From Shewanella donghaensis (GTDB taxonomy: Bacteria; Pseudomonadota; Gammaproteobacteria; Enterobacterales; Shewanellaceae): DNA of 64,000 nt. The stretch covers positions 2,914,001 through 2,978,000 of the forward strand of contig NZ_CP041783.1 in NCBI RefSeq assembly GCF_007567505.1, written 5' to 3'. Each line of letters opens with the position of its first letter. The first letter of the stretch is position 1. Under the pieces are notes generated by a model, which saw only the letters and a program-made list of their open reading frames with translations, was not told where the DNA came from and ran no database searches. Below are positions 28,943 through 39,061 of this stretch, one piece after another. The translations under genes were made by a program, and so were the position numbers.

Positions 28943-30547
28943 ATGAGCACAATTACACAAGATTCACCAGCCGCTCACGACGATCACCATGATGACCATC
29001 ATCATGGGGCGCCAAAAGGCATCATGCGCTGGGTTTTAACCACTAACCACAAAGATATAGGTTCACTATATCTATGGTTTAGTTTCATTATGTTTTTAAC
29101 TGGCGGCGCAATGGCTATGGTCATTCGTGCTGAACTGTTTCAACCGGGTTTACAGCTTGTTGAACCTAACTTTTTCAACCAAATGACCACGGTTCATGGC
29201 TTAATAATGGTATTTGGCGCAGTAATGCCAGCCTTTACCGGTTTAGCTAACTGGCTTATTCCAATGATGATTGGTGCGCCAGATATGGCGTTGCCACGTA
29301 TGAATAACTGGAGTTTTTGGATCTTACCTTTCGCGTTCGCTATGTTGCTTAGCACGCTATTTATGGAAGGTGGCGGACCGAACTTTGGTTGGACATTCTA
29401 TGCGCCACTATCGACGACTTACAGCCCAGATTCCACTGCATTGTTTGTATTCTCGATACATATTATGGGTATCAGTTCGATCATGGGGGCAATTAACGTT
29501 GTCGTCACGATTGTGAACATGCGTGCACCCGGTATGACCTGGATGAAGCTACCATTATTCGTTTGGACATGGCTGATTACTGCATTCTTGTTGATTGCGG
29601 TCATGCCGGTGCTCGCGGGTGCAGTCACCATGGTATTAACCGATAAATACTTTGGCACCAGCTTCTTTGATGCTGCAGGCGGCGGCGATCCAGTTATGTT
29701 CCAGCATATTTTCTGGTTCTTTGGTCACCCCGAAGTTTACATTATGATTTTACCGTCCTTCGGCATTATCTCAGCGATTATTCCGACCTTTAGTCGTAAG
29801 AAGCTCTTCGGCTACGCGTCAATGGTATATGCCACCTCAAGCATTGCGATTTTGTCCTTCTTAGTTTGGGCACATCACATGTTCACCACAGGTATGCCAG
29901 TATTTGCGGAGTTATTCTTCATGTACTGCACCATGCTCATTGCGGTGCCGACAGGAGTTAAAGTGTTTAACTGGGTCGCGACGATGTGGCGTGGGTCGAT
30001 TACTTTCGAAACCCCAATGTTGTTTGCTATTGCGTTCATCATCTTATTCACCATCGGTGGTTTTTCAGGATTGATGTTGGCAATAACACCAGCAGATTTC
30101 CAATATCATGATACCTACTTCGTTGTAGCTCACTTCCATTATGTACTCGTAACTGGCGCTGTCTTCTCCATTATGGCAGCCGCGTATTACTGGTTACCGA
30201 AATGGACCGGCCATATGTATAGCGAAACATTAGGTCGCTGGCATTTCTGGTGTAGTGTTATTTCAGTCAATGTGCTGTTTTTCCCAATGCACTTTTTAGG
30301 TTTAGCAGGCATGCCACGTCGTATTCCGGATTACGCAATCCAGTTTGCAGATGTAAACCAGATTGTCTCTATTGGTGGTTTTGCCTTTGGTTTATCACAA
30401 CTGATTTTCCTCGCTGTAGTACTGAAATGTATCAAGGGCGGCGAAAAAGCAGGCGATAAACCATGGGAAGGTGCTGAAGGTTTAGAGTGGACTATTGCAA
30501 GTCCTGCGCCTTATCACTCATTCACCACACCACCTGAGGTGAAATGA
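28943..30547 (+). CDS. coxA: cytochrome c oxidase subunit I
   Basis: Catalytic haem a/a3-CuB subunit, 534 residues, twelve membrane helices. Landmarks: [17 protein letters not shown] (haem a ligand His), [10 protein letters not shown] (CuB His cross-linked to Tyr), WAHHMFTTG (CuB His pair), [15 protein letters not shown] (haem a3 and a ligands). His-rich N-terminal tail [16 protein letters not shown] precedes the ATG; nine bases after coxB. Confidence 0.97.
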   Translation: MSTITQDSPAAHDDHHDDHHHGAPKGIMRWVLTTNHKDIGSLYLWFSFIMFLTGGAMAMVIRAELFQPGLQLVEPNFFNQMTTVHGLIMVFGAVMPAFTGLANWLIPMMIGAPDMALPRMNNWSFWILPFAFAMLLSTLFMEGGGPNFGWTFYAPLSTTYSPDSTALFVFSIHIMGISSIMGAINVVVTIVNMRAPGMTWMKLPLFVWTWLITAFLLIAVMPVLAGAVTMVLTDKYFGTSFFDAAGGGDPVMFQHIFWFFGHPEVYIMILPSFGIISAIIPTFSRKKLFGYASMVYATSSIAILSFLVWAHHMFTTGMPVFAELFFMYCTMLIAVPTGVKVFNWVATMWRGSITFETPMLFAIAFIILFTIGGFSGLMLAITPADFQYHDTYFVVAHFHYVLVTGAVFSIMAAAYYWLPKWTGHMYSETLGRWHFWCSVISVNVLFFPMHFLGLAGMPRRIPDYAIQFADVNQIVSIGGFAFGLSQLIFLAVVLKCIKGGEKAGDKPWEGAEGLEWTIASPAPYHSFTTPPEVK

Positions 30548-30548
30548 T

Positions 30549-31112
30549 ATGAGCCAGCCGACAAAATCAAATCGTAAATTACTTATCGGACTAATCTTTG
30601 GTTCCATAGGCATGTTCGGCTTTGGTTTTGCGCTAGTGCCTTTATATGACGTGCTGTGCGATACCTTGGGAATTAATGGAAAACCCCAAAGTACTGCCAG
30701 CACATATGAAGCCGTGGTAATTGATAAAAATCGCACCGTGACCGTTGAGTTTATTGCCCAAGTACAAAGCAATATGCCTTGGGAGTTTACCCCTACAGTG
30801 AACCGTATTCAGGTTCACCCTGGCGAACTGACACGGACCGCTTTTTTAGCAAAGAACTTATCTTCAAATGACCTCGTAGGCCAAGCAATACCGTCGGTAT
30901 CGCCTGGTCAAGGCGCGGCTTATTTTAATAAGACTGAGTGCTTCTGCTTCAATCAACAACCTCTAGCAGCAAAGGCTGATGCTGAATTGCCTTTAATTTT
31001 TTATGTGGACGCAGATTTACCTGAATCCATTAATACTTTGACTCTCTCTTATACCCTCTATGACATCACAGACAAACAGACTGCAGCCATAGAGCAAGGA
31101 GCAGCAAGATGA
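30549..31112 (+). CDS. ctaG: cytochrome c oxidase assembly protein CtaG (Cox11)
   Basis: Membrane-anchored copper chaperone that inserts CuB into subunit I. 187 residues, one N-terminal helix (about 10-30, GLIFGSIGMFGFGFALVPLYDVLCD) and a periplasmic Ig-like domain with the copper-binding CFCF pair in NKTECFCFNQQ. One base after coxA and four-base overlap with coxC. Confidence 0.95.
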   Translation: MSQPTKSNRKLLIGLIFGSIGMFGFGFALVPLYDVLCDTLGINGKPQSTASTYEAVVIDKNRTVTVEFIAQVQSNMPWEFTPTVNRIQVHPGELTRTAFLAKNLSSNDLVGQAIPSVSPGQGAAYFNKTECFCFNQQPLAAKADAELPLIFYVDADLPESINTLTLSYTLYDITDKQTAAIEQGAAR

Positions 31113-31984
31113 CAACGAAACATGAAAACTACTATGTGCCAGCGCAAAGTGTCTGGCCGATTACCGGCGCTATCGGGTTATTCCTGATTGCATTTGGTGC
31201 TGGTAATTACGTTCAACAGCTTTCTACAGAGCAATCTTCTGGCGGCTACATGTTAGTTGCTGGTATCGCAGTAATTATATTTATGCTTTTTGGTTGGTTT
31301 AAAAATGTCATTGATGAATCAATGTCAGGCTTATATTCAGCCCAGATGGATCGTTCTTTTAGACAAGGAATGAGCTGGTTTATCTTCTCGGAAATTATGT
31401 TCTTCGGGGCATTTTTTGGCGCTTTATTTTACGCCAGAATGGTCGCAATCCCTTGGTTAGGTGGTGCATCAAATAACGCCATGACCAACGAGGTGCTATG
31501 GCCAGCATTTGAGGCTATATGGCCGCTAGTGAAAACGCCGGATGGCACTACCACTGAAGCAATGGGCTGGGGTGGTTTACCACTATATAACACCCTTATT
31601 CTCATCACCTCTTCAGTTACTTTACATTTTGCCCACGTGTCATTAGAGAAATCTAAGCGCGGAGCTCTCAAGGTTTGGTTAGGGCTAACGGTATTGTTAG
31701 GTATCGGCTTCTTATTCTTGCAAGTTGAAGAATATGTTCACGCTTATCAAGAAATGGGACTGACACTGGCATCGGGGATTTATGGTAATACCTTCTTCTT
31801 GCTGACCGGTTTCCACGGTATGCACGTCACCTTAGGAACAGTATTTCTAATCATCCTGTTTTTTAGAGTGCAGAAAGGACATTTTACCCCTAAAAAGCAC
31901 TTCGCATTTCAAGCTGGTAGCTGGTATTGGCATTTTGTCGATGTGGTGTGGTTATGCTTATTTATTTTTGTTTACGTACTTTAA
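31109..31984 (+). CDS. coxC: cytochrome c oxidase subunit III
   Basis: 291 residues, seven hydrophobic segments; motifs YYVPAQSVWPI at the N-terminus, FSEIMFFGAFFGALFYAR, LLTGFHGMHVTLG and the C-terminal WYWHFVDVVWLCLFIFVYV. Start overlaps the ctaG stop by four bases (ATGA). Confidence 0.96.
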   Translation: MTTKHENYYVPAQSVWPITGAIGLFLIAFGAGNYVQQLSTEQSSGGYMLVAGIAVIIFMLFGWFKNVIDESMSGLYSAQMDRSFRQGMSWFIFSEIMFFGAFFGALFYARMVAIPWLGGASNNAMTNEVLWPAFEAIWPLVKTPDGTTTEAMGWGGLPLYNTLILITSSVTLHFAHVSLEKSKRGALKVWLGLTVLLGIGFLFLQVEEYVHAYQEMGLTLASGIYGNTFFLLTGFHGMHVTLGTVFLIILFFRVQKGHFTPKKHFAFQAGSWYWHFVDVVWLCLFIFVYVL

Positions 31985-31991
31985 AAACAAC

Positions 31992-32210
31992 TTAATACGG
32001 TCTCGGATTTGGGCTTATCCAGCCAAATCCTAAGGCCAGTAACAATAGCAACATCACTAAAGCAGAAAAGATAACTCGACGACCTAAATATTGACTCATG
32101 GATTGCTGGCTTTCAGCTTTAACCATAATAAACAGGGCTCTAGCTAAATTAAATAATATGAATACAAGCAGCAGTACTAACACAAGCTTGAAAATAACTA
32201 AGATGTCCAT
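31992..32210 (-). CDS. DUF2909 family membrane protein
   Basis: 72 residues with two hydrophobic helices (about 5-27 and 48-65) and a short loop containing QSMSQYLGRR. DUF2909 genes are commonly lodged on the opposite strand inside oxidase clusters of gammaproteobacteria, and this fits. ATG at 32210 has GGAG five bases upstream; a longer frame to 32291 overlaps SURF1 and lacks a site. Its start codon interlocks with that of the SURF1 gene. Confidence 0.8.
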   Translation of the reverse strand: MDILVIFKLVLVLLLVFILFNLARALFIMVKAESQQSMSQYLGRRVIFSALVMLLLLLALGFGWISPNPRPY

Positions 32211-32976
32211 GGGCTCTCCTTCGCGGGTCTGGCGACTATCAACAGGTTTATTACTGCTTGTTACTGTGAGTGTGTTTTCTATTTTGGTCAAGCTAGGTTT
32301 TTGGCAACTCGACAGAGCGGTACAAAAGCAACAGTGGCAAACAACGTTAACCGCAAGACAAGCTGCTAGTGAATTAGATTATGCCGCTTTTATTAATTTA
32401 GGTAATGCTGAGCCACTCACGGGTTACCGTATCAATGTCACTGGCACAGCTGTCAATTCACAGATACTACTGCTTGAGAATCAAGTTTATAACGGCCAAG
32501 TCGGTTATCTGGCTTACCAAATATTTGAAATAACAACGACTCAACCTTGGTTATTAGTTGAATTAGGTTTTGTGGCGGCCAATAAAGATCGCCGCATCTT
32601 ACCTGATTTAATGCCATTACCTTTGACGCCTTATCAACTCATTGGCCGGGTTTATCAGCGACAAACCAACCCATTGAGTGACCAACTTTATGTGGAAGAA
32701 TTTACAGTAAAAAACCGAGAGATTATTCGTTTCCAAAATTTAAATCTTGTGGCCTTAGCAGAGAAAATAGGTCATGAACTGGCACCAGCAGTACTGCAGC
32801 CAGATGTAACACCGAATATGAATCTAGCAAAACCTTGGACACCAATTCCTTTGTCAGCCCATAAGCATCAAGGCTACGCATTGCAATGGTTCACCATGGC
32901 AGCTGTATTTTTATCGCTCATGCTATGGCTTGGTTGGAAAACTTTTAAACCGAAAAATGAAGCAGTAAAAACCTAA
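32209..32976 (+). CDS. SURF1 family cytochrome oxidase assembly protein
   Basis: 255 residues from the ATG at 32209. First helix (about 12-30), KLGFWQLDRAVQKQ (family signature), a periplasmic domain (NVTGTAVNSQILLLENQVYNGQVGYLAYQI, LVELGFVAANKDRRILP) and a second helix near the C-terminus (HQGYALQWFTMAAVFLSLMLWLGW). It assists haem a3 insertion. An ATG at 32203 is an alternative; neither has a strong ribosome site. Confidence 0.88.
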   Translation: MGSPSRVWRLSTGLLLLVTVSVFSILVKLGFWQLDRAVQKQQWQTTLTARQAASELDYAAFINLGNAEPLTGYRINVTGTAVNSQILLLENQVYNGQVGYLAYQIFEITTTQPWLLVELGFVAANKDRRILPDLMPLPLTPYQLIGRVYQRQTNPLSDQLYVEEFTVKNREIIRFQNLNLVALAEKIGHELAPAVLQPDVTPNMNLAKPWTPIPLSAHKHQGYALQWFTMAAVFLSLMLWLGWKTFKPKNEAVKT

Positions 32977-33013
32977 TCCTATAACAAAAACAGACGTAAC
33001 AAGAGGAGCAAGT

Positions 33014-33568
33014 ATGAACTCCCCATCAAAACCAAAAGGCAACAAGACACTCTATATGCTAATACTGGTATTCATTTTACCGGTAGTGGTGGCCAAGCTA
33101 GTACTTAGCATGGATTTATATAATGGCGCAGCCACCAACAAAGGTGAGCTCATTGCGGCTGATGTTAACTATCAAACATTGGCCATGGTAAATCCACAGC
33201 CACAAATGTGGCAACTGCTATATTTATTACCTAAAGAATGCCTAGAGCAATGTCAGCAGCGCTTGTATGTACTCCATCAAAGCCATGTGGCTTTAGGCAA
33301 ACATCAAGATCGCGTCAGCCCAATTATTTTACTCACGCCCGATAGCGATAAAGATATTCTAATCAAGCTGCAAGTCCCATTTGCAACCGCGACAGCGAGC
33401 CCTGCAATGACCGCTCTGCTCACTAAACAGCAGATGATTATTGTTGATCCACTAGGCAGTTTAGTCATGAAATACCCAGGCATTGTTGGCGAGCAAGAAA
33501 ATATTGCCCAAGGCAAATCAATGATTGGCGATCTTCGTAAGATGCTGAAGCTGTCGAGGGTCGGTTAA
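33014..33568 (+). CDS. membrane-anchored Sco-like thioredoxin-fold protein
   Basis: 184 residues: N-terminal membrane anchor (about 13-32), then WQLLYLLPKECLEQC with a CXXXC pair (Cys76, Cys80) placed as in Sco proteins after a WxLxY strand, followed by a helix with several His and a late MIIVDPLGSLVMKYP strand that parallels the Sco C-terminal part. A copper or thiol role in oxidase assembly is inferred from this pattern and from its place between SURF1 and ctaA; a conventional annotation would be hypothetical. GAGGAG precedes the ATG; ctaA overlaps its stop by one base. Confidence 0.75.
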   Translation: MNSPSKPKGNKTLYMLILVFILPVVVAKLVLSMDLYNGAATNKGELIAADVNYQTLAMVNPQPQMWQLLYLLPKECLEQCQQRLYVLHQSHVALGKHQDRVSPIILLTPDSDKDILIKLQVPFATATASPAMTALLTKQQMIIVDPLGSLVMKYPGIVGEQENIAQGKSMIGDLRKMLKLSRVG

Positions 33569-34548
33569 TGGTGATAAAAAATCTGCTGAAATTTACCTTG
33601 GTATTTACCTTTGCAGTCATTTTAATGGGCGCATATACCCGCCTATCTGATGCCGGACTCGGTTGTCCTGACTGGCCCGGTTGTTATGGCCATATTGGTG
33701 TACCCAGTGATAGCGCTGACTTAGCAAAAGTTGAAACGGCCTTCCCCAATCAAACTGTCGAGCCCGAAAAAGCATGGCTTGAAATGATTCATCGTTACAT
33801 TGCTGGCACATTGGGGTTATTAGTCTTAACTATTCTCATCGTATGTCTAAGGCGTGCAGAAGCGCCCAAAAAACTGCCCATACTTATATCGGCATTAATC
33901 CTGTTTCAAGCAGCATTGGGGATGTGGACTGTCACCATGAAACTCATGCCCATCGTGGTTATGGGGCACTTAATTGGCGGCTTCAGTTTGTTTGCGCTGT
34001 TATTACTCCTGTATTTACGCACAAAACCACTGAGGATCCCCGGCGGTGATCTCTATGCCAGAAAGCTCGCACCACTGGCAATGGCTTGTTTAGTTGTGCT
34101 GGTCGTTCAGATCATCTTGGGGGGCTGGACATCATCTAACTATGCAGCTTTGGCTTGTACATCTTTACCGTTTTGCGAGGGTAACTGGGTTGATAATCTG
34201 CAATTTGCAGATGCATTTTCACCTTTTCAAGGAGACCATCCAAGTTTCGAATATGGTGTGCTTGAGTACCCTGCTCGAATGACCATTCATGTGACCCATC
34301 GAATTTGGGGCATTGTCACTGCAATCAGCTTGTGCTGGCTTGGGTTTAAATTACTCAAAGCACAATCAAGCACAATACGACAAAGTGCTTGGGTGTTGTT
34401 TGCCTTAGTTGTAATTCAAGTTGGCCTTGGTATCAGCAATATAGTGATGCATTTGCCTTTAGGGATTGCTGTCTCTCACAATGGCGGCGCCGCGTTATTG
34501 TTACTTACTGTTATTTTCATTAACTACGCGCTGTGGCGTAAAGCTTAA
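33568..34548 (+). CDS. ctaA: haem A synthase CtaA (Cox15)
   Basis: Oxidises haem O to haem A for the oxidase. 326 residues, eight membrane segments; [30 protein letters not shown] (haem-ligand His), [17 protein letters not shown] and VSHNGGAA are the family landmarks. TAATG overlap with the previous gene and GAGGG upstream. Confidence 0.95.
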   Translation: MVIKNLLKFTLVFTFAVILMGAYTRLSDAGLGCPDWPGCYGHIGVPSDSADLAKVETAFPNQTVEPEKAWLEMIHRYIAGTLGLLVLTILIVCLRRAEAPKKLPILISALILFQAALGMWTVTMKLMPIVVMGHLIGGFSLFALLLLLYLRTKPLRIPGGDLYARKLAPLAMACLVVLVVQIILGGWTSSNYAALACTSLPFCEGNWVDNLQFADAFSPFQGDHPSFEYGVLEYPARMTIHVTHRIWGIVTAISLCWLGFKLLKAQSSTIRQSAWVLFALVVIQVGLGISNIVMHLPLGIAVSHNGGAALLLLTVIFINYALWRKA

Positions 34549-34562
34549 GCAAGGATTCTATT

Positions 34563-35468
34563 ATGGCTAAATCTATTTCTATACCAGCAAATGCAAGCAG
34601 CGCTTCGCTACCATGGCGCGCCTACTTTGAAATGACCAAACCGAAAGTTGTCGCACTCATGCTATTAACCGTTCTTGTCGGAATGTGCCTCGCATTACCA
34701 GGGGCAGTGCCAATACAACCACTCGTCTTTGGCATGATCGGTATCGCGATGATGGCGGGGGCAGCTGCGGCTTATAACCACTTAATTGATCGCCGCATTG
34801 ATGGCTTAATGGCCCGTACTTATAACCGCCCATTACCAAAAGGAAAAGTTTCAGCCATCAAAGCGATGACCTTTGCGACCTCTATCGGTTTAGGCGGTTT
34901 TGTTATTTTGTATACCTTAGTTAACCCGCTTACGGCATGGTTAACCTTTGCTAGCTTAATCGGCTATGCCGTGGTGTATACCGCTTACCTTAAGCGTGCA
35001 ACGCCGCAAAATATCGTTATTGGCGGCCTAGCAGGCGCAATGCCACCACTATTAGGTTGGACATCGGTCACCAATGAATTACACGGTAATGCGCTATTGC
35101 TGGTTATCATCATTTTCACTTGGACACCGCCACATTTTTGGGCATTGGCTATTCACCGTAGAAAAGAATACGCCAAAGTCGACGTCCCGATGCTACCGGT
35201 AACTCATGGTGTTGAGTTTACTAAAACCTGTATCTTGCTATACACCTTGTTACTGGCAATTGCCTGTTTATTGCCGGTACTCGTCGGCATGTGCGGCCCC
35301 GTTTATCTTGTTGGTTCAACCATATTAAGTTGTGGCTTTATTTATAAAGCGTGGGAGCTTAAATATCACGATAAAGAAGGTTTGGCCATGGACGTATTTA
35401 AGTTCTCAATTTATCACTTAATGATTTTATTCTTAGTGTTGTTAGTCGACCATTATTTATGGGTCTAG
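34563..35468 (+). CDS. ctaB: protohaem IX farnesyltransferase CtaB (CyoE type)
   Basis: Converts protohaem to haem O. UbiA superfamily, 301 residues, eight to nine helices, prenyl-diphosphate motif [20 protein letters not shown] (about 76-95) and second loop [19 protein letters not shown]...[10 protein letters not shown]. Follows ctaA by 14 bases. Confidence 0.96.
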   Translation: MAKSISIPANASSASLPWRAYFEMTKPKVVALMLLTVLVGMCLALPGAVPIQPLVFGMIGIAMMAGAAAAYNHLIDRRIDGLMARTYNRPLPKGKVSAIKAMTFATSIGLGGFVILYTLVNPLTAWLTFASLIGYAVVYTAYLKRATPQNIVIGGLAGAMPPLLGWTSVTNELHGNALLLVIIIFTWTPPHFWALAIHRRKEYAKVDVPMLPVTHGVEFTKTCILLYTLLLAIACLLPVLVGMCGPVYLVGSTILSCGFIYKAWELKYHDKEGLAMDVFKFSIYHLMILFLVLLVDHYLWV

Positions 35469-35499
35469 CATTACGATGAGCTGATAGTTTCATCTCGAT

Positions 35500-35527
35500 T
35501 TTTGCCATTCTACTGAGAATGGCAAAA
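35500..35527. repeat. inverted repeat between ctaB and sco
   Basis: Eleven-bp perfect arms TTTTGCCATTC/GAATGGCAAAA around loop TACTGA, about 30 bases after the ctaB stop. No T-run follows on the plus strand, so it is more likely an attenuating or mRNA-stabilising hairpin than a full terminator. Confidence 0.6.
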
Positions 35528-35590
35528 GGTGAAGCCACATTAGCGCTATAGAGAAATTACACATAAAAATAAAATTAGTGGAGTCAGCTA

Positions 35591-36250
35591 TTGAAAAAAA
35601 TTCTCGTTTTAGCCGTTATCATGATGGGTTTAGGCATTGCTGTAGCAGCGCTATTTCCTAGCAAAAAAAATTCATCAGCTACAATAGCCACTACTAAAGC
35701 AGTGCCGGATCTGGCACTTGAAACAAGTTATTTATTTGATAACCCAAGACCCCTTGCCCCCTTTTCAATGCACGATCAATTGGGTAATGAATTTAGTAAT
35801 GAGCAACTACTTGGAAAATGGAGTTTAGTGTTTGTCGGCTTTACCTCATGCCCTGATGTTTGCCCAACAACCCTCAATAAACTCAATGCCGCTTACCCAG
35901 AATTGCAAGCTGTCACCGACAATATTCAGGTGGTGTTTGTGTCAGTGGATCCTGACCGAGATAGCCAAACTAAACGTTTGGATTACATCAACTTCTTCAA
36001 TGGGGATTTTAAAGCGGTCACCGCAGAGCATAGCCAGCTATTCCCTTTTACCCGTGACCTAGGTTTTGCCTATGCAATGGTCGGTGACGGTGACGATTAC
36101 CAAGTAGATCACAGTGCCAGTTATGTTTTAGTGTCACCAAAAGCAGAAAAAATTGCCGTATTTAAACCTAAAGCCCAACCAGGAAAAATACCGCAAATAC
36201 TCAATAAACAGCTGATAGCGGATCTGAAATTGATTATTGATAATGTCTAA
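35591..36250 (+). CDS. Sco1/SenC/PrrC family copper chaperone
   Basis: Delivers copper to the CuA site of subunit II. 219 residues, membrane anchor (about 4-22), thioredoxin fold with CPDVC (Cys87, Cys91) and ligand His174 in VDHSASYVL. Start is TTG with GGAG seven bases upstream. Last gene of the oxidase cluster; a terminator follows. Confidence 0.93.
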   Translation: MKKILVLAVIMMGLGIAVAALFPSKKNSSATIATTKAVPDLALETSYLFDNPRPLAPFSMHDQLGNEFSNEQLLGKWSLVFVGFTSCPDVCPTTLNKLNAAYPELQAVTDNIQVVFVSVDPDRDSQTKRLDYINFFNGDFKAVTAEHSQLFPFTRDLGFAYAMVGDGDDYQVDHSASYVLVSPKAEKIAVFKPKAQPGKIPQILNKQLIADLKLIIDNV

Positions 36251-36305
36251 GAATTTATCGTTGAAAGTGATGTTGTGAGATGGATTGATGAGTTAATTGT
36301 TAAAG

Positions 36306-36334
36306 CCTCAATATGAAAAATATTGAGGTTTTTT
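36306..36334 (+). terminator. rho-independent terminator after sco
   Basis: Arms CCTCAATA/TATTGAGG with loop TGAAAAA and a six-T tail, 55 bases past the sco stop; it closes the oxidase cluster. Confidence 0.85.
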
Positions 36335-36423
36335 AGAAAATTACCGATATATTTACTCACTTGTGGCCAGTAACGAGATGGCCAAAATTAGTTGACCATT
36401 ACATAAGTCATAATAGGAAGGCT

Positions 36424-36660
36424 TTAGTTTTTCCTTTCATAAATAGCCTTTAAACCTCTAAGTATTCCTTGGAACCCAAAAAAAGAAAAACAAAAAAACA
36501 AAAAGAAGTACATGTTTGGAGCTTCTCTTTCAGAGGCATGTTCGATGCCAATTAAAGTAAGAAAATCATCGAAATATATCTCGGCTATAAACATAAAAAC
36601 CCCAAAATAGAAGCAATAAGTAAGCATCTTGATCTGTGCATCAAAGTTAAATTTGTCCAT
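36424..36660 (-). CDS. hypothetical small membrane protein
   Basis: 78 residues with two hydrophobic segments (about 12-35 and 48-65, the second Phe-rich). GAGG lies five bases before the ATG, which supports translation. No family recognised. It opens the AT-rich accessory stretch. From 36661 to 37217 I see no other convincing gene. Confidence 0.55.
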   Translation of the reverse strand: MDKFNFDAQIKMLTYCFYFGVFMFIAEIYFDDFLTLIGIEHASEREAPNMYFFLFFCFSFFGFQGILRGLKAIYERKN

Positions 36661-37217
36661 ATTGTCCTCAAAATATTTACGTTGTTTAGCTAAGATTTAC
36701 CAAACTATCTCTTTTCTAACCACTTATCACTGTTATATAACAGAGGTACATGCTAGAAAGTCGGGTGAACAAATAAATTCATTAAAAATCAACAGTTCAA
36801 CTTATGTATCATTTTGTAAGCAAATGACAAAACAAAAAGATTTGAAGCTAAAATTCTAAAAGAATCAATTTGAATTGAGGACGCAGAGGCTCTTTTTTCT
36901 AGACAGCATGAAGCTCATAAGGATGTGAACATCGCGCTCTAGCTGTACAAATACCTCATTAGAAGCGTTAGCATTTTAACTCTGTAATAATATTAAATAG
37001 CGGAGATTAGTAACAAATGAAATTTAAAGCTGGATAATCCCCCTTAGAAATCTTTCACGTCTAAGAAAGTTTCGCAGCTATTACTGGGGAAATAATAGAG
37101 AGAGTGCGAAGAGGCGCAACTTTTAATCTGTTTCGGATAATAGAACTAAATTTGAAGATCCAATAAGAATAAGGCAAATTTGTTTACCTTATTCCATCTA
37201 GATAAAAAATAAGTAAC

Positions 37218-37574
37218 TTACATTTCACCAGTCACAATACATTGCGCTTTAACAGCATCTTGACCATCAATTTGCACTGTCGCAAACATCATGTGGTCAG
37301 CTAAAGGGTATTTTTCATATAATAAGTAGGTTGGAGTGTCACTAATATCTTTACCATCAATACCATCGATACGGTAAATATTACTCAATATTGCAGACTT
37401 GAAACCACCATCAAAGCTAACGACTGCTTCATTTGAACGCAGAATATCAATATTGACCATAGAAATATCGTCTCCACCCGCTACAGTACAATTCAGGTCA
37501 CTTGCATGAGCCATCCCTGTTAATGAAGCCAGGCTTAAGGTTGAAGATAGCAATATTTTATTCATTAAATTCAT
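37218..37574 (-). CDS. hypothetical small secreted protein
   Basis: 118 residues with a clear signal peptide (NKILLSSTLSLASLTGMAHA, cleavage after about residue 24) and a mature domain of about 94 residues containing two cysteines (DLNCTV and AQCIVTG) that could form a disulphide. Periplasmic or secreted. GAGG precedes the ATG at 37574; an ATG three codons in is an alternative. Family not recognised. The gap 37575-38218 holds only a short coding remnant near 37975. Confidence 0.6.
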   Translation of the reverse strand: MNLMNKILLSSTLSLASLTGMAHASDLNCTVAGGDDISMVNIDILRSNEAVVSFDGGFKSAILSNIYRIDGIDGKDISDTPTYLLYEKYPLADHMMFATVQIDGQDAVKAQCIVTGEM

Positions 37575-37974
37575 TGGGTGTTACCTCATTATCAAATTTG
37601 ATTGTTGTTTACATTCTGATGCTTAAAAATAAAAAATGTTCAATTAGATTGTAGTTATAAACTAGCATGAAGCTGAATAAAAAACTGTATGAGCAGTGTA
37701 ATCATTCATAATTGTAATAACTTGCAGATTTTATTAAGTTTAGACTCTTGATATTACAAGGTCACTTTTTAAATCGTTAGGCTTTGTGAGAATCTACGTT
37801 TTGCTTTAGAAAGCGCTCTTTTTAATTCGGATACGTTACAAATACAGACACCCACTGTAGGTAAAATGAGAGAAATCCAAAATTAGCCGTTGTATATGAG
37901 CATGCACTTGCTATATAGGCTTTATTTAATAAAGGGAACGATGTTGATATAAAAGGCGTTTCGAAATACTGCCA

Positions 37975-38002
37975 ATACGGCTGAACCTAATATTCATTGG
38001 TA
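37975..38002 (-). pseudogene. short decayed coding remnant (copy A)
   Basis: Twenty bases, ATACGGCTGAACCTAATATT, are identical to 39460-39479, and similarity continues a few bases on each side. On the minus strand this frame reads LPAAQIPMNIRFSRIGSISKR, matching the C-terminal ILPSWLPTNIRFSRIGSI of the frame at 39432-39725. A stop lies three codons before LPAAQ, so only a fragment remains. Confidence 0.4.
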
Positions 38003-38218
38003 TTTGGGCAGCTGGTAAGTAAACTTATGTGGATGAGTAGATTTTTAACAGATTTATGCCATAAACTAGTGAGCTCCAACCAACGTGAAACGTTACTGAG
38101 AATAATTAGATCAAGGAAATAAAGTCCTTAATCTAACGGATATGTTCACAGAGGTATTGTACAAATAAGTAATGCACTCTTGTTACAAAATAGCCTTGAA
38201 ACTTGTATCTACCATTTA

Positions 38219-39061
38219 TTAAAAACTCAGGTCTTCGATCCAATCAATAGTCGACAAGTAATCTAACGTTTCTATATCAAGTGGGTTACCTTCAATATTA
38301 ACCCTAGTAAGGCTAGGATTATTATCAAACCTAATATTTTCAATCTTATTTTCCATTAACGATAAGCTGCTAAGCTCCCAATTAAATGAAACATCTAATT
38401 TATCGACCTCAGTATCGATGATAAATAATGCGCGTAAATCATGTAAATTAGACAGGTCAATTTGAGTGAGAGGATTATAACTAAGTATTAGTTCTCGGAT
38501 ACTTCGTGCATTACTTAAATCAATTTCTTCAATCGAATTGTGTTGAAGGTTTAAAAATTCAATATCAGTTCCATCTAAGTTTATCTCTTTTATCCTATTC
38601 TTAAAAAAATAAGCTGTATGTAATTTAGGCAAACTAGATAAATTAACCTCTTCAATTACATTATCATAAACATACACATTTGTTAGCTCAACATTAGATG
38701 AAAAATCAACGGATTTGAGCAAAGGGTTACCGTGTATCACTACATGATCTAAAAGTGGGTTCCCACTAAGATTTATTTCCTTCAGGGCTGTGCCTCCTAA
38801 TTGCAAATCAGTTAAATTTTCAAATTGCTCAATACCAACGATAGAATCAATATCTTTGTGATGACAATAAAAACCTGTCACATCATCTACGCTTGACCAG
38901 TTTTGAGTTTTAGCCGACTCAATGAAACATGCTTTCATCTCAGGATGCTCAAAATAGACATCCTCATACCATCCTTCTGTCGAATCTTCAGATGAATCAC
39001 ACCCCATCATAAAAACACTCATTGAGAGAATTAACAGTCTTTTTTTTGTGAGAATAAACAT
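38219..39061 (-). CDS. leucine-rich-repeat lipoprotein
   Basis: 280 residues. Lipoprotein signal with FMMGC (lipidated Cys21), then an acidic segment, then about eight repeats of roughly 21 residues with the pattern LxxLxLxxNxLxxIDLS (for example IEFLNLQHNSIEEIDLSNA and LTQIDLSNLHDLRALF), from about residue 75 to the end. Probably outer-membrane or periplasmic, with a binding role typical of LRR proteins; partner unknown. AAGGCA precedes the ATG. Flanked by gene-poor AT-rich DNA. Nothing supported in 39062-39431. Confidence 0.82.
   Translation of the reverse strand: MFILTKKRLLILSMSVFMMGCDSSEDSTEGWYEDVYFEHPEMKACFIESAKTQNWSSVDDVTGFYCHHKDIDSIVGIEQFENLTDLQLGGTALKEINLSGNPLLDHVVIHGNPLLKSVDFSSNVELTNVYVYDNVIEEVNLSSLPKLHTAYFFKNRIKEINLDGTDIEFLNLQHNSIEEIDLSNARSIRELILSYNPLTQIDLSNLHDLRALFIIDTEVDKLDVSFNWELSSLSLMENKIENIRFDNNPSLTRVNIEGNPLDIETLDYLSTIDWIEDLSF

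Noticed and set aside
32098..32208. Upstream extension of the SURF1 frame
   Set aside because: It is the complement of the DUF2909 gene, and the residues do not look like a SURF1 leader.
36629..36859. 76-codon plus-strand frame overlapping the small membrane gene
   Set aside because: It is opposite the better supported 36424-36660 gene and has no start signals or family features.
37575..38218. Integron attC site or mobile element ends
   Set aside because: A few words resemble core sites (for example CGTTAGG near 37778), but no paired imperfect palindrome or cassette structure could be built.
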